Source: Selenomonas sp. oral taxon 920
GTDB lineage: Bacteria > Bacillota > Negativicutes > Selenomonadales > Selenomonadaceae
NCBI RefSeq assembly: GCF_001717585.1
Contig: NZ_CP017042.1
Location: forward strand, 1,139,001-1,203,000
DNA: 64,000 nucleotides
Direction: 5' to 3'
The stretch's first letter is position 1, and each line of letters opens with the position of its first letter. A program made the position numbers and the translations under genes. Shown here piece after piece: positions 7,835-17,029 of the stretch. The notes beneath the pieces are model-generated. The model had not been told where the DNA came from and searched no databases. It worked only from the letters and a program-made list of their open reading frames with translations.

Positions 7835-9186
7835 ATATCGTATCTGTTGCAGATATTGGCATGGAAGAAGCGGGGCGACTGCTTCAGAAGAAGGCATTTG
7901 ATGAGGTTGTACTGAGTGACCGTATTCGCGCGCGCAATAAAGATCTTTTCGGCGCGGATCTTTCTGCGACAGAGCTGGTTCACCGTATTGTTCAGGAAGT
8001 ACGTCATAAGGGCGATCAGGCACTCTTCCACTATACGAAATTACTGGATTGCGTTGATTTGACATCGGATAATTTGATGGTGTCCGAGGAAGAATTTCAG
8101 GTGGCGGAACACAGTGCCGACCCAAAGGTTATTGCATCACTGAAAAAAGCGGCGGATAATATTTTTTCTTACCACGAGGAGCAAAAACCACGCTCGTGGA
8201 TGACCTACCGCGCACACGGTTCAATCCTTGGGCAGGAAATTCTTCCGCTCTCACGCGTTGGCATCTATGTCCCTGGGGGGACGGCGGCATATCCTTCGTC
8301 CGTTCTGATGAACGCAATTCCGGCACTGGTTGCGGGCGTCGAGGAAATTATCATGTCTGTCCCGACTAAGGACGGTGTGATCAACCCGTATGTTCTCGTT
8401 GCGGCACGTTTTCTTGGTATCCGCAAGATCTTCAAAATGGGGGGAGCGCAGGCCATTGCGGCGATGGCATATGGGACAGAGAGTGTTCCGCGTGTCGATA
8501 AGATTACAGGCCCCGGCAATATCTTCGTTACATTAGCGAAAAAAGAAGTATATGGTCATGTAGATATTGATATGCTTGCAGGGCCAAGCGAGATCCTGAT
8601 TCTTGCAGATGACAGTGCCTCTCCAAAGTACATTGCAGCCGACCTCCTCAGTCAGGCAGAGCATGATCCGCTTGCTTCAAGCATTCTTATCACGAATGAT
8701 CGAGCCTTGGCGGAGCACACTCTGAACGAAGTACAGCATCAGCTGGAACGTCTTCCGCGCAAAGATATTGCGCGTGCCTCGATTGAGGACAATGGACGCA
8801 TTATCGTGACGGAGAATATGGAGCAGGCAGTCGTTCTTGCAAATATATCGGGACCGGAGCATATGGAGCTTCTTGTCAAAGATCCTTTCCATATGCTGCC
8901 CCAGATTCGATGTGCTGGTGCGATCTTTGTCGGAGCGTATTCGCCGGAACCGCTCGGGGACTATTTTGCGGGTCCAAACCATGTGCTGCCAACGGGGGGG
9001 ACTGCACGCTTTTATTCTGTTCTGAACGTCGAGACCTTTATGAAGCGCACGAGTATCATCTCTTATACGCAAAAAGCTCTGGATGAGGTCAGCGATGATA
9101 TTATCCGTCTCGCTGAGACGGAAGGCCTTGATGCCCATGCGCGTGCAATTCAGATCAGGAGGGGAGAACATGCTGAACTATCGTGA
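7831..9186 (+). CDS. hisD: Histidinol dehydrogenase
   Basis: Oxidises L-histidinol to L-histidine in two NAD-dependent steps (last pathway step). At 451 aa it is slightly longer than usual because of its N-terminus. GPGNIFVTLAKKEVYG, the metal-ligand region DLLSQAEHDPLAS (Gln and His) and HVLPTGGTARF are seen in family order. The start is GTG at 7831, overlapping the hisG stop (GTGA). Its 3' end overlaps hisC by 17 nt, and the hisC ribosome binding site lies inside hisD. Confidence 0.97.
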   Translation: MNIVSVADIGMEEAGRLLQKKAFDEVVLSDRIRARNKDLFGADLSATELVHRIVQEVRHKGDQALFHYTKLLDCVDLTSDNLMVSEEEFQVAEHSADPKVIASLKKAADNIFSYHEEQKPRSWMTYRAHGSILGQEILPLSRVGIYVPGGTAAYPSSVLMNAIPALVAGVEEIIMSVPTKDGVINPYVLVAARFLGIRKIFKMGGAQAIAAMAYGTESVPRVDKITGPGNIFVTLAKKEVYGHVDIDMLAGPSEILILADDSASPKYIAADLLSQAEHDPLASSILITNDRALAEHTLNEVQHQLERLPRKDIARASIEDNGRIIVTENMEQAVVLANISGPEHMELLVKDPFHMLPQIRCAGAIFVGAYSPEPLGDYFAGPNHVLPTGGTARFYSVLNVETFMKRTSIISYTQKALDEVSDDIIRLAETEGLDAHARAIQIRRGEHAELS

Positions 9187-10234
9187 TGGATTGGCGTCCA
9201 TGCCAACGTATGACACGTGTGAGCTGGACTGGCGCATCAAAGTCAATGCAAATGAGTCCAATATCGGACAGCCTCCCTTGGTCGAGGAGCGTATCCTGTC
9301 GCGCTTGTCGCGCGTTGCTTTTGCACGCTATCCCAATGAGGAATACAATTTGCTCTGTGAACAGATCGGGGAGTCGTATGGATATCGTCGGGAAAACGTC
9401 ATCATAGGAAACGGCTCCAGTGAGATTATAGAGAAGGTATTTCATGCATTTGGCGGAAACAAAGCGCATAAGATTGTCTATCCAACGCCTTCGTTCTCCA
9501 TGTATGGAATCTATGCGGCGGCAGCAGATGCAGAGGGGATTCCTGTTCAGCTGCGGGATGATTTTACGCTGGATGTAGATGCGTTTATTCAGACGGTCAA
9601 TCAAAACAATGCTTCGCTTGCGGTTATCTGCAACCCGAATAATCCGACGGGGGGCGTGTTGCCGCTCGAAGCAATTGAGCACATTGCGGAGCATATCTCA
9701 TGTGCCTTTCTGATTGATGAAGCATATGTCGAGTTTTATGGAGACACGTCCATTCCGCTTCTGAAAAAATATCCGCATATGATGATTGCGCGCACCTTTT
9801 CAAAGGCGTATGCGCTTGCCTCATGCCGTGTTGGTTATATGTTGGCGCATGGGGATGTGATCGAGATGATTGCAAAGACCTATATGCCATATCATATGAA
9901 CGTGCTGTCCTTGGTGACAGCAGATACTGTGTTCCAAATGCGGTCGGAGTTTGAGCCGCAGATTCAGATGATCTGTGCAGAGCGTGAGCGTATGCGGGAA
10001 CAATATGAACGTCTCGCGGGGGTAACCGTCTATCCGTCTCATACCAATTTTATTCTGCTTCATTATCCTCATGCAGAGGAACTCAATGAAGAGTTCATCC
10101 AATACGGCATCGGGGTACGTAGTTTTGGAAAAGCACCGCAGCTGGCGAATACGCTGCGTATCTCCATCGGCCGACCGGATGAAAATGATGCGGTATATCG
10201 TGTTATGAAGTCTTTTGTGGAGGGAAATCCATGA
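9170..10234 (+). CDS. hisC: Histidinol-phosphate aminotransferase
   Basis: A PLP enzyme converting imidazole-acetol phosphate to histidinol phosphate with glutamate. 354 aa, fold-type I aminotransferase: NANESNIG near the N-terminus, CNPNNPTGG, FLIDEAYVEF (Asp contacting PLP), and the PLP-lysine segment RTFSKAYALASCRVGY. The start is ATG at 9170 with a strong AGGAGGGG at 9157-9164; an in-frame extension back to 9083 is hisD sequence in another frame. It ends in an ATGA overlap with hisB. Confidence 0.95.
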   Translation: MLNYRDGLASMPTYDTCELDWRIKVNANESNIGQPPLVEERILSRLSRVAFARYPNEEYNLLCEQIGESYGYRRENVIIGNGSSEIIEKVFHAFGGNKAHKIVYPTPSFSMYGIYAAAADAEGIPVQLRDDFTLDVDAFIQTVNQNNASLAVICNPNNPTGGVLPLEAIEHIAEHISCAFLIDEAYVEFYGDTSIPLLKKYPHMMIARTFSKAYALASCRVGYMLAHGDVIEMIAKTYMPYHMNVLSLVTADTVFQMRSEFEPQIQMICAERERMREQYERLAGVTVYPSHTNFILLHYPHAEELNEEFIQYGIGVRSFGKAPQLANTLRISIGRPDENDAVYRVMKSFVEGNP

Positions 10235-10830
10235 GTACACGCAATGCAGACATACATCGAAAGACAGGGGAAACCGATGTGCGTGTCTCCGTTGGACTGG
10301 ACGGAACGGGCATGTCTGAGATTGATACGGGCATCGGATTCTTCGATCATATGCTGACTCTCTTTGCATCTCACGGACTCTTTGATTTGACTGTAAAATG
10401 TGATGGCGATATTGAAGTCGATGGACATCATTCCGTTGAGGATATCGGCATTGCGATGGGACAGGCATTTCACGCCGCATTTGGGGAAAAGCGCGGTATT
10501 ACAAGGTATGGGGCGTTCTATCTGCCCATGGATGAGACACTTGTATTGGCGGCTCTGGATATCAGCGGGCGTCCCTTTCTCGTCTACGATCCAGGGGATA
10601 CGCCGATGACTCCGATGATTGGCGGCTATGATACGGAGCTCACGGAGGAGTTCCTGCGTGCATTTGCCTTTCATGCGGGACTCACACTTCATGTGAAGAT
10701 TCTCTACGGAAGGAACTCACATCACAAAGTGGAGGCAATATTTAAGGCAGTCGCACATGCACTTCGGATCGCCGCAGAGAAGGATGCGCGACTGGGGGAT
10801 ATGATTCCGTCGACCAAAGGTGTTCTGTAA
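10231..10830 (+). CDS. hisB: Imidazoleglycerol-phosphate dehydratase
   Basis: Removes water from imidazole-glycerol phosphate. This is the monofunctional 199-aa form without a histidinol-phosphatase domain, so the phosphatase must be elsewhere. Metal-binding histidines appear as two similar halves: FFDHMLTLFASHG and GHHSVEDIG in the first, FAFHAGLTLHV and SHHKVEAIFKA in the second. It is coupled to hisC through ATGA. Confidence 0.97.
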   Translation: MSTRNADIHRKTGETDVRVSVGLDGTGMSEIDTGIGFFDHMLTLFASHGLFDLTVKCDGDIEVDGHHSVEDIGIAMGQAFHAAFGEKRGITRYGAFYLPMDETLVLAALDISGRPFLVYDPGDTPMTPMIGGYDTELTEEFLRAFAFHAGLTLHVKILYGRNSHHKVEAIFKAVAHALRIAAEKDARLGDMIPSTKGVL

Positions 10831-10839
10831 GGAAACGCT

Positions 10840-11469
10840 ATGATTACAATTATAAACTACGGAGCCGGAAATTTATTCAGCGTTGAGAAGGCCTTTGCTG
10901 CATTGGGCGCGGATGTTCGCGTGAGCGGAAAAGCCGACGACATTCTTGCTTCGGACAAAATCGTCCTGCCAGGGGTGGGCGCTTTTGGCGACTGCATGAA
11001 GCAGCTCAAGGCATCCGGTTTGATCCCTGCCATTCGCGAATGTGTTGATCGTCAGACGCCATTGCTTGGCATCTGCGTCGGTCTTCAGATTCTTTTTGCA
11101 GGCAGTGAGGAATCCTCCGGTGTAGAGGGACTTGGTTTCCTGGATGGCTGTGTGCGAAAGATATCTGCACCGCATGAAAAGATTCCGCATATGGGTTGGA
11201 ATGCACTCGATATCGCGGAGGCACATAGGGATAATGGATTGTTTGTAGGGGTACCACAGGGTTCCTATGTATATTTTGTGCACAGCTATCATGCAGTACC
11301 GGAGGATAAGGATATTGTTTCATCGACCTGCTTCTATGGAGAGGAAATTACAGCATCCATATCTGCCGGAAATATCATGGCAACACAATTTCATCCCGAA
11401 AAATCGGGGGATATTGGACTAAACATCATTCAGAACTTTATTTGTCACGGACAGGAGGGAAGCAGATGA
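10840..11469 (+). CDS. hisH: Imidazole glycerol phosphate synthase, glutaminase subunit
   Basis: A class I glutamine amidotransferase that supplies ammonia to HisF. 209 aa. The nucleophile Cys is in LGICVGLQILF, and the His-Glu pair of the triad is in ATQFHPEKSG. The oxyanion-strand signature is VLPGVGAFGDCM. TAAGGA lies upstream of the ATG, 9 bp after hisB. The stop overlaps hisA (ATGA). Confidence 0.97.
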   Translation: MITIINYGAGNLFSVEKAFAALGADVRVSGKADDILASDKIVLPGVGAFGDCMKQLKASGLIPAIRECVDRQTPLLGICVGLQILFAGSEESSGVEGLGFLDGCVRKISAPHEKIPHMGWNALDIAEAHRDNGLFVGVPQGSYVYFVHSYHAVPEDKDIVSSTCFYGEEITASISAGNIMATQFHPEKSGDIGLNIIQNFICHGQEGSR

Positions 11470-12188
11470 TTATTTTCCCCGCTATTGATTTACACGACGG
11501 CAAATGTGTTCGTCTCCTCAGAGGTGACTTTGCACAGGAAACAATCTACAGCAGCGCACCCGAAGAGGTTGCACTGCGTTGGGAGCGGGAGGGTGCTGAG
11601 TACCTGCATGTGGTTGATCTTGATGGAGCACTTGCCGGCAAGCCGAAAAACACTGAGGTCATCAAGAAGATTCTCAGCAATGTTCAAATTCCCATTGAAC
11701 TTGGCGGAGGCATTCGCACTCTCGAAACGATAGAAAACACCTTAGCTCTTGGTGTGACACGTGTGATTCTTGGATCTGCTGCAGTACAGAACCGCGACCT
11801 TGTAAAAGAGGCTTGTCGACTCTATGGCGATCGCATCGCTGTTGGTATTGATGCGAAGGATGGCATTGCCGCCGTGGACGGGTGGGGCATATCGGGCGGT
11901 ATTTCTGCTGTCGACCTAGCGAAAGAGCTTGCTTCCTATGGTTTGAAGACAATTATATATACCGACATAGCACGGGATGGAACGCTCTCCGGTGTTAATA
12001 TTGAGGCAACTACAAAGCTGGCGGCAGCGTCCGGTATAGATATCATCGCTTCCGGTGGCGTAAAATCATTGGAAGATATTCATGCCTTAAAAGTCAGAGA
12101 GGAAGATGGTATTATCGGTGTAATTGCCGGAAAATCCATTTATGAAGGAACGCTTTCCTTACCTGAGGCGATTGCCGCAGCTCGTTGA
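11466..12188 (+). CDS. hisA: ProFAR isomerase
   Basis: A TIM-barrel isomerase acting on the ProFAR intermediate. 240 aa with the duplicated half-barrel pattern: [14 protein letters not shown] at the N-terminus holds the first catalytic Asp, and [14 protein letters not shown] the second; the phosphate loops are LGGGIRT and ASGGVKS. ATG at 11466 overlaps the hisH stop and follows AGGAGG. Confidence 0.97.
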   Translation: MIIFPAIDLHDGKCVRLLRGDFAQETIYSSAPEEVALRWEREGAEYLHVVDLDGALAGKPKNTEVIKKILSNVQIPIELGGGIRTLETIENTLALGVTRVILGSAAVQNRDLVKEACRLYGDRIAVGIDAKDGIAAVDGWGISGGISAVDLAKELASYGLKTIIYTDIARDGTLSGVNIEATTKLAAASGIDIIASGGVKSLEDIHALKVREEDGIIGVIAGKSIYEGTLSLPEAIAAAR

Positions 12189-12222
12189 GATGATCGCATC
12201 TTCTGAAAGGGGGAATTTCGTC

Positions 12223-12990
12223 TTGAGAAAAAAATTTGCAAAGCGTATTATTCCGTGTCTCGACGTCAAAGATGGACGCGTTGTCAAGGGGACGAATTTT
12301 GTCGGCTTAAGAGACGCGGGAAGTCCGACGGAATTAGCCGAACGCTATGACAAAGAACGTGCGGACGAGCTCGTATTTTTGGATATCACGGCGTCACATG
12401 AAGAACGCAACACAATGGTCGATGTCGTATCTGACTGCGCTTCAAAAGTTTTTATCCCACTTACGGTTGGCGGTGGAATCCGCACTTTAGAAGATATGCA
12501 TCGTATGCTGAACGCGGGGGCAGATAAAATCTCTATCAATACAGCGGCGGTGAAAAATCCGGAAATTGTACGTGAGGGAGCCTTGCGGTTCGGAAGTCAA
12601 TGTATTGTCGTTGCAATTGATGCACGACGTAATGGCATAGACTCCTGGGAGGTCTATGTCAACGGTGGCAGAACACCGACAGGGATGGACTGTATTTCTT
12701 GGGCAAAGGATGTTATTGCGCTTGGTGCGGGGGAAATCCTGTTGACTAGTATGGATGCTGATGGTACAAAGAATGGTTATGATATTGCACTCACGCGTGC
12801 GGTATCGGAAAATGTCAACGTACCCGTCATTGCTTCCGGAGGTGCCGGCAAATTGGAGCATTTCTATGATGTCCTTGCCGAAGGAAAAGCGGATGCCGTA
12901 TTGGCTGCGTCATTGTTCCACTATGGAGAACTTTCCATAAATGAAGTGAAGATGTATTTGAAGTCGCGCGGACTGGAGGTTCGATTCTGA
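12223..12990 (+). CDS. hisF: Imidazole glycerol phosphate synthase, cyclase subunit
   Basis: Partner of HisH; uses channelled ammonia to make imidazole glycerol phosphate and AICAR, which feeds purine synthesis. 255 aa. [19 protein letters not shown] at the N-terminus and [14 protein letters not shown] carry the two catalytic Asp residues. TTG at 12223 is chosen because AAAGGGGG lies 9 nt upstream and the family starts right before this motif; an ATG at 12190 would add 11 unusual residues. It overlaps hisIE by one base. Confidence 0.94.
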   Translation: MRKKFAKRIIPCLDVKDGRVVKGTNFVGLRDAGSPTELAERYDKERADELVFLDITASHEERNTMVDVVSDCASKVFIPLTVGGGIRTLEDMHRMLNAGADKISINTAAVKNPEIVREGALRFGSQCIVVAIDARRNGIDSWEVYVNGGRTPTGMDCISWAKDVIALGAGEILLTSMDADGTKNGYDIALTRAVSENVNVPVIASGGAGKLEHFYDVLAEGKADAVLAASLFHYGELSINEVKMYLKSRGLEVRF

Positions 12991-13694
12991 TGAGTGTTGA
13001 TATTTCAATGGTGAATTTTGACGAACACGGGCTTGTTCCTGTTGTTGTGCAGGAAGAAAACAATCAAGTCCTCATGCTTGCGTACATGAATCGTGAATCC
13101 CTTGAGAAAACAATGGAAACGGGATTCGCGTGGTACTACAGCCGCAGCCGCAAGAAGCTGTGGAAAAAGGGTGAAACCTCCGGAAACGTGCAGCGCGTGC
13201 AGGAACTTTCCTATGACTGTGATGGTGATACGATTCTGCTGCGTGTCAAACAGACGGGGGTAGCCTGTCATACGGGGACATATTCATGCTTTAATGGCAG
13301 AAAACTCTATCCTGCCAGTGAAAACAGTATTATTCCTGTTGATGCGAGAGATGAGATGCCGCTTGCAGAGGTTCTGTCCGATCTCTATCAGGTGATTCAG
13401 AGCCGCCGTCTGCACCCAGTCGAAGGTTCCTATACAAATTATCTCTTCGATAAAGGTCAAGACAAGATCTTGAAAAAGCTTGGCGAGGAAACAGCAGAGA
13501 CAATTATTGCGTCTAAAAATAACATCCGTGAGGATGTGCTCTATGAAATGGGAGATCTCTGGTATCATTGCCTGGTCTTGCTCGCGTATCACAATATGAC
13601 GCCGGAGGATTTGCTCGAAGAACTGAAGCGGAGACACAACGGCGGCAGCTATCATAAGTTTGCCGGAAAAACAGGAATGCGTCCGGATATGTAA
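12990..13694 (+). CDS. hisIE: Bifunctional PRA-CH/PRA-PH (HisIE fusion)
   Basis: Steps two and three of the pathway on one 234-aa chain. The N-terminal half (about 1-120) is phosphoribosyl-AMP cyclohydrolase, with [17 protein letters not shown] and CHTGTYSCF giving the metal-binding Asp and Cys residues. The C-terminal half (about 125-230) is phosphoribosyl-ATP pyrophosphatase, with [13 protein letters not shown] and [17 protein letters not shown]. It is the last his gene; a long palindrome lies 20 bp downstream. Confidence 0.96.
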   Translation: MSVDISMVNFDEHGLVPVVVQEENNQVLMLAYMNRESLEKTMETGFAWYYSRSRKKLWKKGETSGNVQRVQELSYDCDGDTILLRVKQTGVACHTGTYSCFNGRKLYPASENSIIPVDARDEMPLAEVLSDLYQVIQSRRLHPVEGSYTNYLFDKGQDKILKKLGEETAETIIASKNNIREDVLYEMGDLWYHCLVLLAYHNMTPEDLLEELKRRHNGGSYHKFAGKTGMRPDM

Positions 13695-13713
13695 TTTTTA
13701 CAGCGATTACTCC

Positions 13714-13751
13714 CTCCAACTATCCATAATGGTAATTATGGATAGTTGGAG
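13714..13751. repeat. 17-bp perfect inverted repeat after hisIE
   Basis: The stem begins CTCCAACTATCCATAAT and returns as its exact complement after a 4-nt GGTA loop (13731-13734). No U-tract follows directly; a TTTTT run begins at 13759. It probably ends or stabilises the his transcript, but its AT-rich perfect symmetry would also suit a protein binding site. Confidence 0.6.
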
Positions 13752-13809
13752 AAGCTAACGTTTTTATCGTGAGAGCTGTGTAAAAATATGTGAATTTTAT
13801 AACTTGTCA

Positions 13810-13838
13810 TTGACAATAACGCAATTTGAATCTATAAT
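13810..13838 (+). promoter_or_regulatory. Consensus sigma-A promoter
   Basis: TTGACA (13810-13815), exactly 17 bp, TATAAT (13833-13838): a full match to both consensus boxes. It stands 58 bp before the carboxyltransferase start codon and predicts high, largely unregulated expression. Confidence 0.9.
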
Positions 13839-13896
13839 TTAGATGTTGGGTTATATAATTTTTGATTATACTTTTAATCAAGGAGAGTGTTCTTTT

Positions 13897-15285
13897 ATGG
13901 CAAAGAATCCGGTCAAAATCACTGAGACTGTCCTCCGTGACGGCCACCAGTCACTGTTGGCAACCCGCATGAGAATCTCGGACATGCTTCCGCAGCTTGC
14001 GGCGCTTGACGCCATTGGCTACAACTCGCTTGAAGCATGGGGTGGTGCTACGTTTGATAGCTGCCTGCGCTTCCTTGATGAGGATCCGTGGGAGCGCTTG
14101 GATATCCTGAAGAAAAACCTCAAGACGCCAATTCAGATGCTTCTCCGCGGTCAGAACTTGCTCGGCTATAACCACTACTCCAACGACGTGGTAGAGAAGT
14201 TCGTTCAGAAGGCATCCGAGCATGGTATCGGCGTATTCCGCATCTTTGATGCACTCAATGATATTCGTAACCTCAAAGTCGCGATTGATGCAGCACTCAA
14301 GTGCCCTGAGAAACCGCATGTTCAGGGCTGTCTGGTCTATACGATCAGCCCTGTTCATACGAATGAGAGCTTTGTTGAGCTGGCAGTTGAGCTTGAAAAG
14401 ATGGGCTGCCATTCCGTCTGCATCAAGGATATGTCGGGACTTCTGAAGCCGTATGTGGCAGAGGATCTGGTCAAGAAGCTCAAGGCAGCTGTAAAGATTC
14501 CCATCGATCTGCACACGCACTGCACATCAGGATTTGGCCATGCAACCTATCTGAAGGCGGTTGAAGCCGGTGTTGATATCATTGATACTGCACTTGCCCC
14601 CTTCTCCAGTGATACTTCGCAGCCGTGCACGGAGACGATGGTTGCCATGCTCGAGGGTGAGGATCGCGATACAGGGCTGGATCGTCAGGCGATGACGCCG
14701 ATTTCCAAGTACTTCCTTGGTGTCAAACAGGATCTCATTAAGACCTTCAACCTCAAGGGATACTTCGATGTGAACCCGAATGTTCTCGACTTCCAGATTC
14801 CCGGTGGTATGCTTTCGAACCTTGCGAACCAGCTCAAGGAAGCGGGTATGGAGGACAAATATCAGGATCTGCTGGATGAGATGCCGCGTGTTCGCAAGGA
14901 TGTCGGCTATCCCCCGCTCGTTACGCCGTCCTCGCAGATTGTCGGTACGATGGCGACCTTCAATGTCATGACCGGTGAGCGCTACAAGATGGTACCGACC
15001 GAGTTCAAAGATCTCGCACGCGGCAAGTTCGGCAGGACACCGGTTGAAATTGATCGCAAGTTCCTGACTGACACGCTTGGTATTGCTCCTGAGGACATCA
15101 TTGATGACTGCTCCATCGAGGATGCAAAAGCAACGACGTTCGCGGAGTTCAAAGAGGAGCTCAAGAACAAGGGATATATCAACCCCTCGGATGAGGATGT
15201 TCTTTCCTATGCTCTCTTCCCGCAGGTTGCTGAGGAGTTCTTCCAGAAGCATTACAAGCCGATTACGGCATATGTCAAAGAGTAA
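13897..15285 (+). CDS. Biotin-dependent carboxyltransferase subunit (5S/PycB/OadA type)
   Basis: A 462-aa TIM-barrel carboxyltransferase that moves a carboxyl group between biotin and pyruvate/oxaloacetate. ITETVLRDGHQSLLATRMR at the N-terminus, the carbamylated-Lys region VCIKDMSGLL and the metal-binding DLHTHCTSGFGHA are family landmarks. The usual C-terminal biotinyl domain (with AMKM) is absent, so a separate biotin carrier must serve it. Candidates are the 5S subunit of methylmalonyl-CoA transcarboxylase, PycB, or oxaloacetate decarboxylase alpha; sequence alone does not separate them. ATG at 13897 follows AAGGAGAG. It is a single-gene unit with its own consensus promoter and terminator, in line with an abundant enzyme of propionate formation. 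Confidence 0.88.
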   Translation: MAKNPVKITETVLRDGHQSLLATRMRISDMLPQLAALDAIGYNSLEAWGGATFDSCLRFLDEDPWERLDILKKNLKTPIQMLLRGQNLLGYNHYSNDVVEKFVQKASEHGIGVFRIFDALNDIRNLKVAIDAALKCPEKPHVQGCLVYTISPVHTNESFVELAVELEKMGCHSVCIKDMSGLLKPYVAEDLVKKLKAAVKIPIDLHTHCTSGFGHATYLKAVEAGVDIIDTALAPFSSDTSQPCTETMVAMLEGEDRDTGLDRQAMTPISKYFLGVKQDLIKTFNLKGYFDVNPNVLDFQIPGGMLSNLANQLKEAGMEDKYQDLLDEMPRVRKDVGYPPLVTPSSQIVGTMATFNVMTGERYKMVPTEFKDLARGKFGRTPVEIDRKFLTDTLGIAPEDIIDDCSIEDAKATTFAEFKEELKNKGYINPSDEDVLSYALFPQVAEEFFQKHYKPITAYVKE

Positions 15286-15302
15286 TACGTAAATTCTTCT
15301 TT

Positions 15303-15342
15303 AAAAAAGCTAGGGCTCATTCAATAGAACCCTAGCTTTTTT
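15303..15342. terminator. Bidirectional terminator between convergent genes
   Basis: AAAAAAGCTAGGG (15303-15315) pairs with CCCTAGCTTTTTT (15330-15342). The A-run and T-run give a U-tract in both directions. It serves the carboxyltransferase gene on the plus strand and the nucleoside kinase on the minus strand, whose stop codon begins at its edge. Confidence 0.92.
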
Positions 15343-16958
15343 CATGGGAAGAATACCGATTTTCCGATGAATTCCCTTAGTATGGAGTTGTTAGGAATAT
15401 TGTCGATTGCGTTGATTTCATCGACGTATTGAAGGAAACGCAGAATCCAACGTGCTTCAGTATAACCTTCTTCCCCACGATTGATCTCTTCAAGAAGAGG
15501 GACAGCGTATTTCTTTAAGATCCCGATTTCATAAATCAGAGCTGAGTTGAATAAGACATCTGCATTCTCTTGAAATGGGAAGATGTACTTCTCCTCTCCT
15601 GCTCTGACATCCGGCCATTGACGAATACTTTTCAGCGCTTTTGCTCCGCGGAATTGATAATCCCGTACAAGACGGCGTAAGAATCTCACCTCTGTTGTGG
15701 GAATCCTGTTATGTGCATCAATATTTAGCTGTGTCAGTGCACTGATATATATTTTGTACTTGTTAATACATGGAATATCTTTTGTTAGATACTCGTTTAA
15801 TCCGTGGATTCCTTCGATGATAATTGGTTGATCTTCTTTGATTGAGAGAAATGTATCCTCCCTCCATTCTCTCATCCCAGAGATAAAATTATATCGTGGA
15901 ATCTGGACTTTGTGTCCTGCCAAAAGGCTGATCATATTTTGATTAAACAACTTTGTATCGAGTGCATCAAGAGCTTCGTAGTCATATTGACCCTTTTCAT
16001 TCAGTGGAGTGTCCTCTCGGTTAAGGAAGTAATCATCTAAGGAGATCATAACAGGACGAAGTCCATTGACGCGTAACTGAACTCTAAGTCTCTGCGCAAA
16101 GGATGTTTTCCCAGATGAGGATGGACCTGCGATCAGTATGAGTCGGATATCCTCTCTGTGTGCAGAAATATGGTCTGCAATTTGCGCAATTCGCTTTTCC
16201 TGCAACCCCTCTGAGATACGGATCAGTTCCCCAATGTCATTTTCTTTATTGATACGGTTCAGATCAGATATAAAGCGACATTCTAAGATATCAGCCCATG
16301 CTTTTGATTCAGCTAGGATTGAACCAAATTTTGGTTGGTTAACTCGTTCTCTTATGCGGCCTTTTGTCATTTCATCCGGTGTACGAATCAATACACCGTC
16401 AGATTCATGGTCTAACTCAAATCGACTGAGATCTTTTGTCTCATGAAGCATAGGACCGTATAGATAATCAACATAGTCCTCACATGTATATATGCTGATG
16501 ACTGGTTGTTGCAAAGCAGAGATCAGATTTACCTTTCCCTCACGACCTGGCTTTCGAAAGAGTTCAATGGCCTCTTGGCGTGGAATGCTCCGTTTAACAA
16601 TGGGAAGATTAGCGGCGATCATCTCCCTCATTTTGGAATCTACTTCCTGTATGAAATGATCGTTAACTACTCCGTTGGGGCGCTTAATTTCGCAGTAGAG
16701 GCCCTTATTTACCGTGAATTTTGCTGTTACCTCTGCATTCTTTTCCAGCTGATCTACTGCTGTGATCAAGAGGAAGAGTACAGAACGGCGATAGATACTC
16801 CATCCTACTGCTGAGTCCAATTCGATGAAACCAATCTCATCCGTATCCGTGTATGGTGTTTGAATATCCCGTATTTCACCATTGATTTTTGCAGCCACAA
16901 TTTGACTTCGATATGATGCTTGTGCTTCGGAAGCCATCTCAATCAAATTTTTTTCCAT
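15342..16958 (-). CDS. Nucleoside (uridine) kinase family protein with ThrRS-like N-terminus
   Basis: A 538-aa protein. Residues about 270-470 form a uridine kinase/phosphoribulokinase P-loop domain, with Walker A GPSSSGKTSFAQRL, then ISLDDYFLNREDTP and IIIEGIHGLN. The N-terminal 200 residues resemble the TGS and second additional domain of threonyl-tRNA synthetase (VAAKINGEIRDIQTP), a known architecture in clostridial and related nucleoside kinases. It probably phosphorylates a nucleoside; the substrate is unproven. It is transcribed after pit but separated from it by a terminator. This gene and the two upstream look more AT-rich than most of the window. Confidence 0.82.
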   Translation of the reverse strand: MEKNLIEMASEAQASYRSQIVAAKINGEIRDIQTPYTDTDEIGFIELDSAVGWSIYRRSVLFLLITAVDQLEKNAEVTAKFTVNKGLYCEIKRPNGVVNDHFIQEVDSKMREMIAANLPIVKRSIPRQEAIELFRKPGREGKVNLISALQQPVISIYTCEDYVDYLYGPMLHETKDLSRFELDHESDGVLIRTPDEMTKGRIRERVNQPKFGSILAESKAWADILECRFISDLNRINKENDIGELIRISEGLQEKRIAQIADHISAHREDIRLILIAGPSSSGKTSFAQRLRVQLRVNGLRPVMISLDDYFLNREDTPLNEKGQYDYEALDALDTKLFNQNMISLLAGHKVQIPRYNFISGMREWREDTFLSIKEDQPIIIEGIHGLNEYLTKDIPCINKYKIYISALTQLNIDAHNRIPTTEVRFLRRLVRDYQFRGAKALKSIRQWPDVRAGEEKYIFPFQENADVLFNSALIYEIGILKKYAVPLLEEINRGEEGYTEARWILRFLQYVDEINAIDNIPNNSILREFIGKSVFFP

Positions 16959-16986
16959 GGAAAACCCCTTCCCTTCTTCTCTATAT

Positions 16987-17019
16987 AAAAATCCTGCTCC
17001 AATTACGAGCAGGATTTTT
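16987..17019 (-). terminator. Terminator after pit
   Basis: A 13-bp perfect stem, AAAAATCCTGCTC/GAGCAGGATTTTT, with a 7-nt loop. It lies 11 bp past the pit stop codon and gives a U-tract on the minus strand. Confidence 0.92.
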
Positions 17020-17029
17020 CAAACTTATC

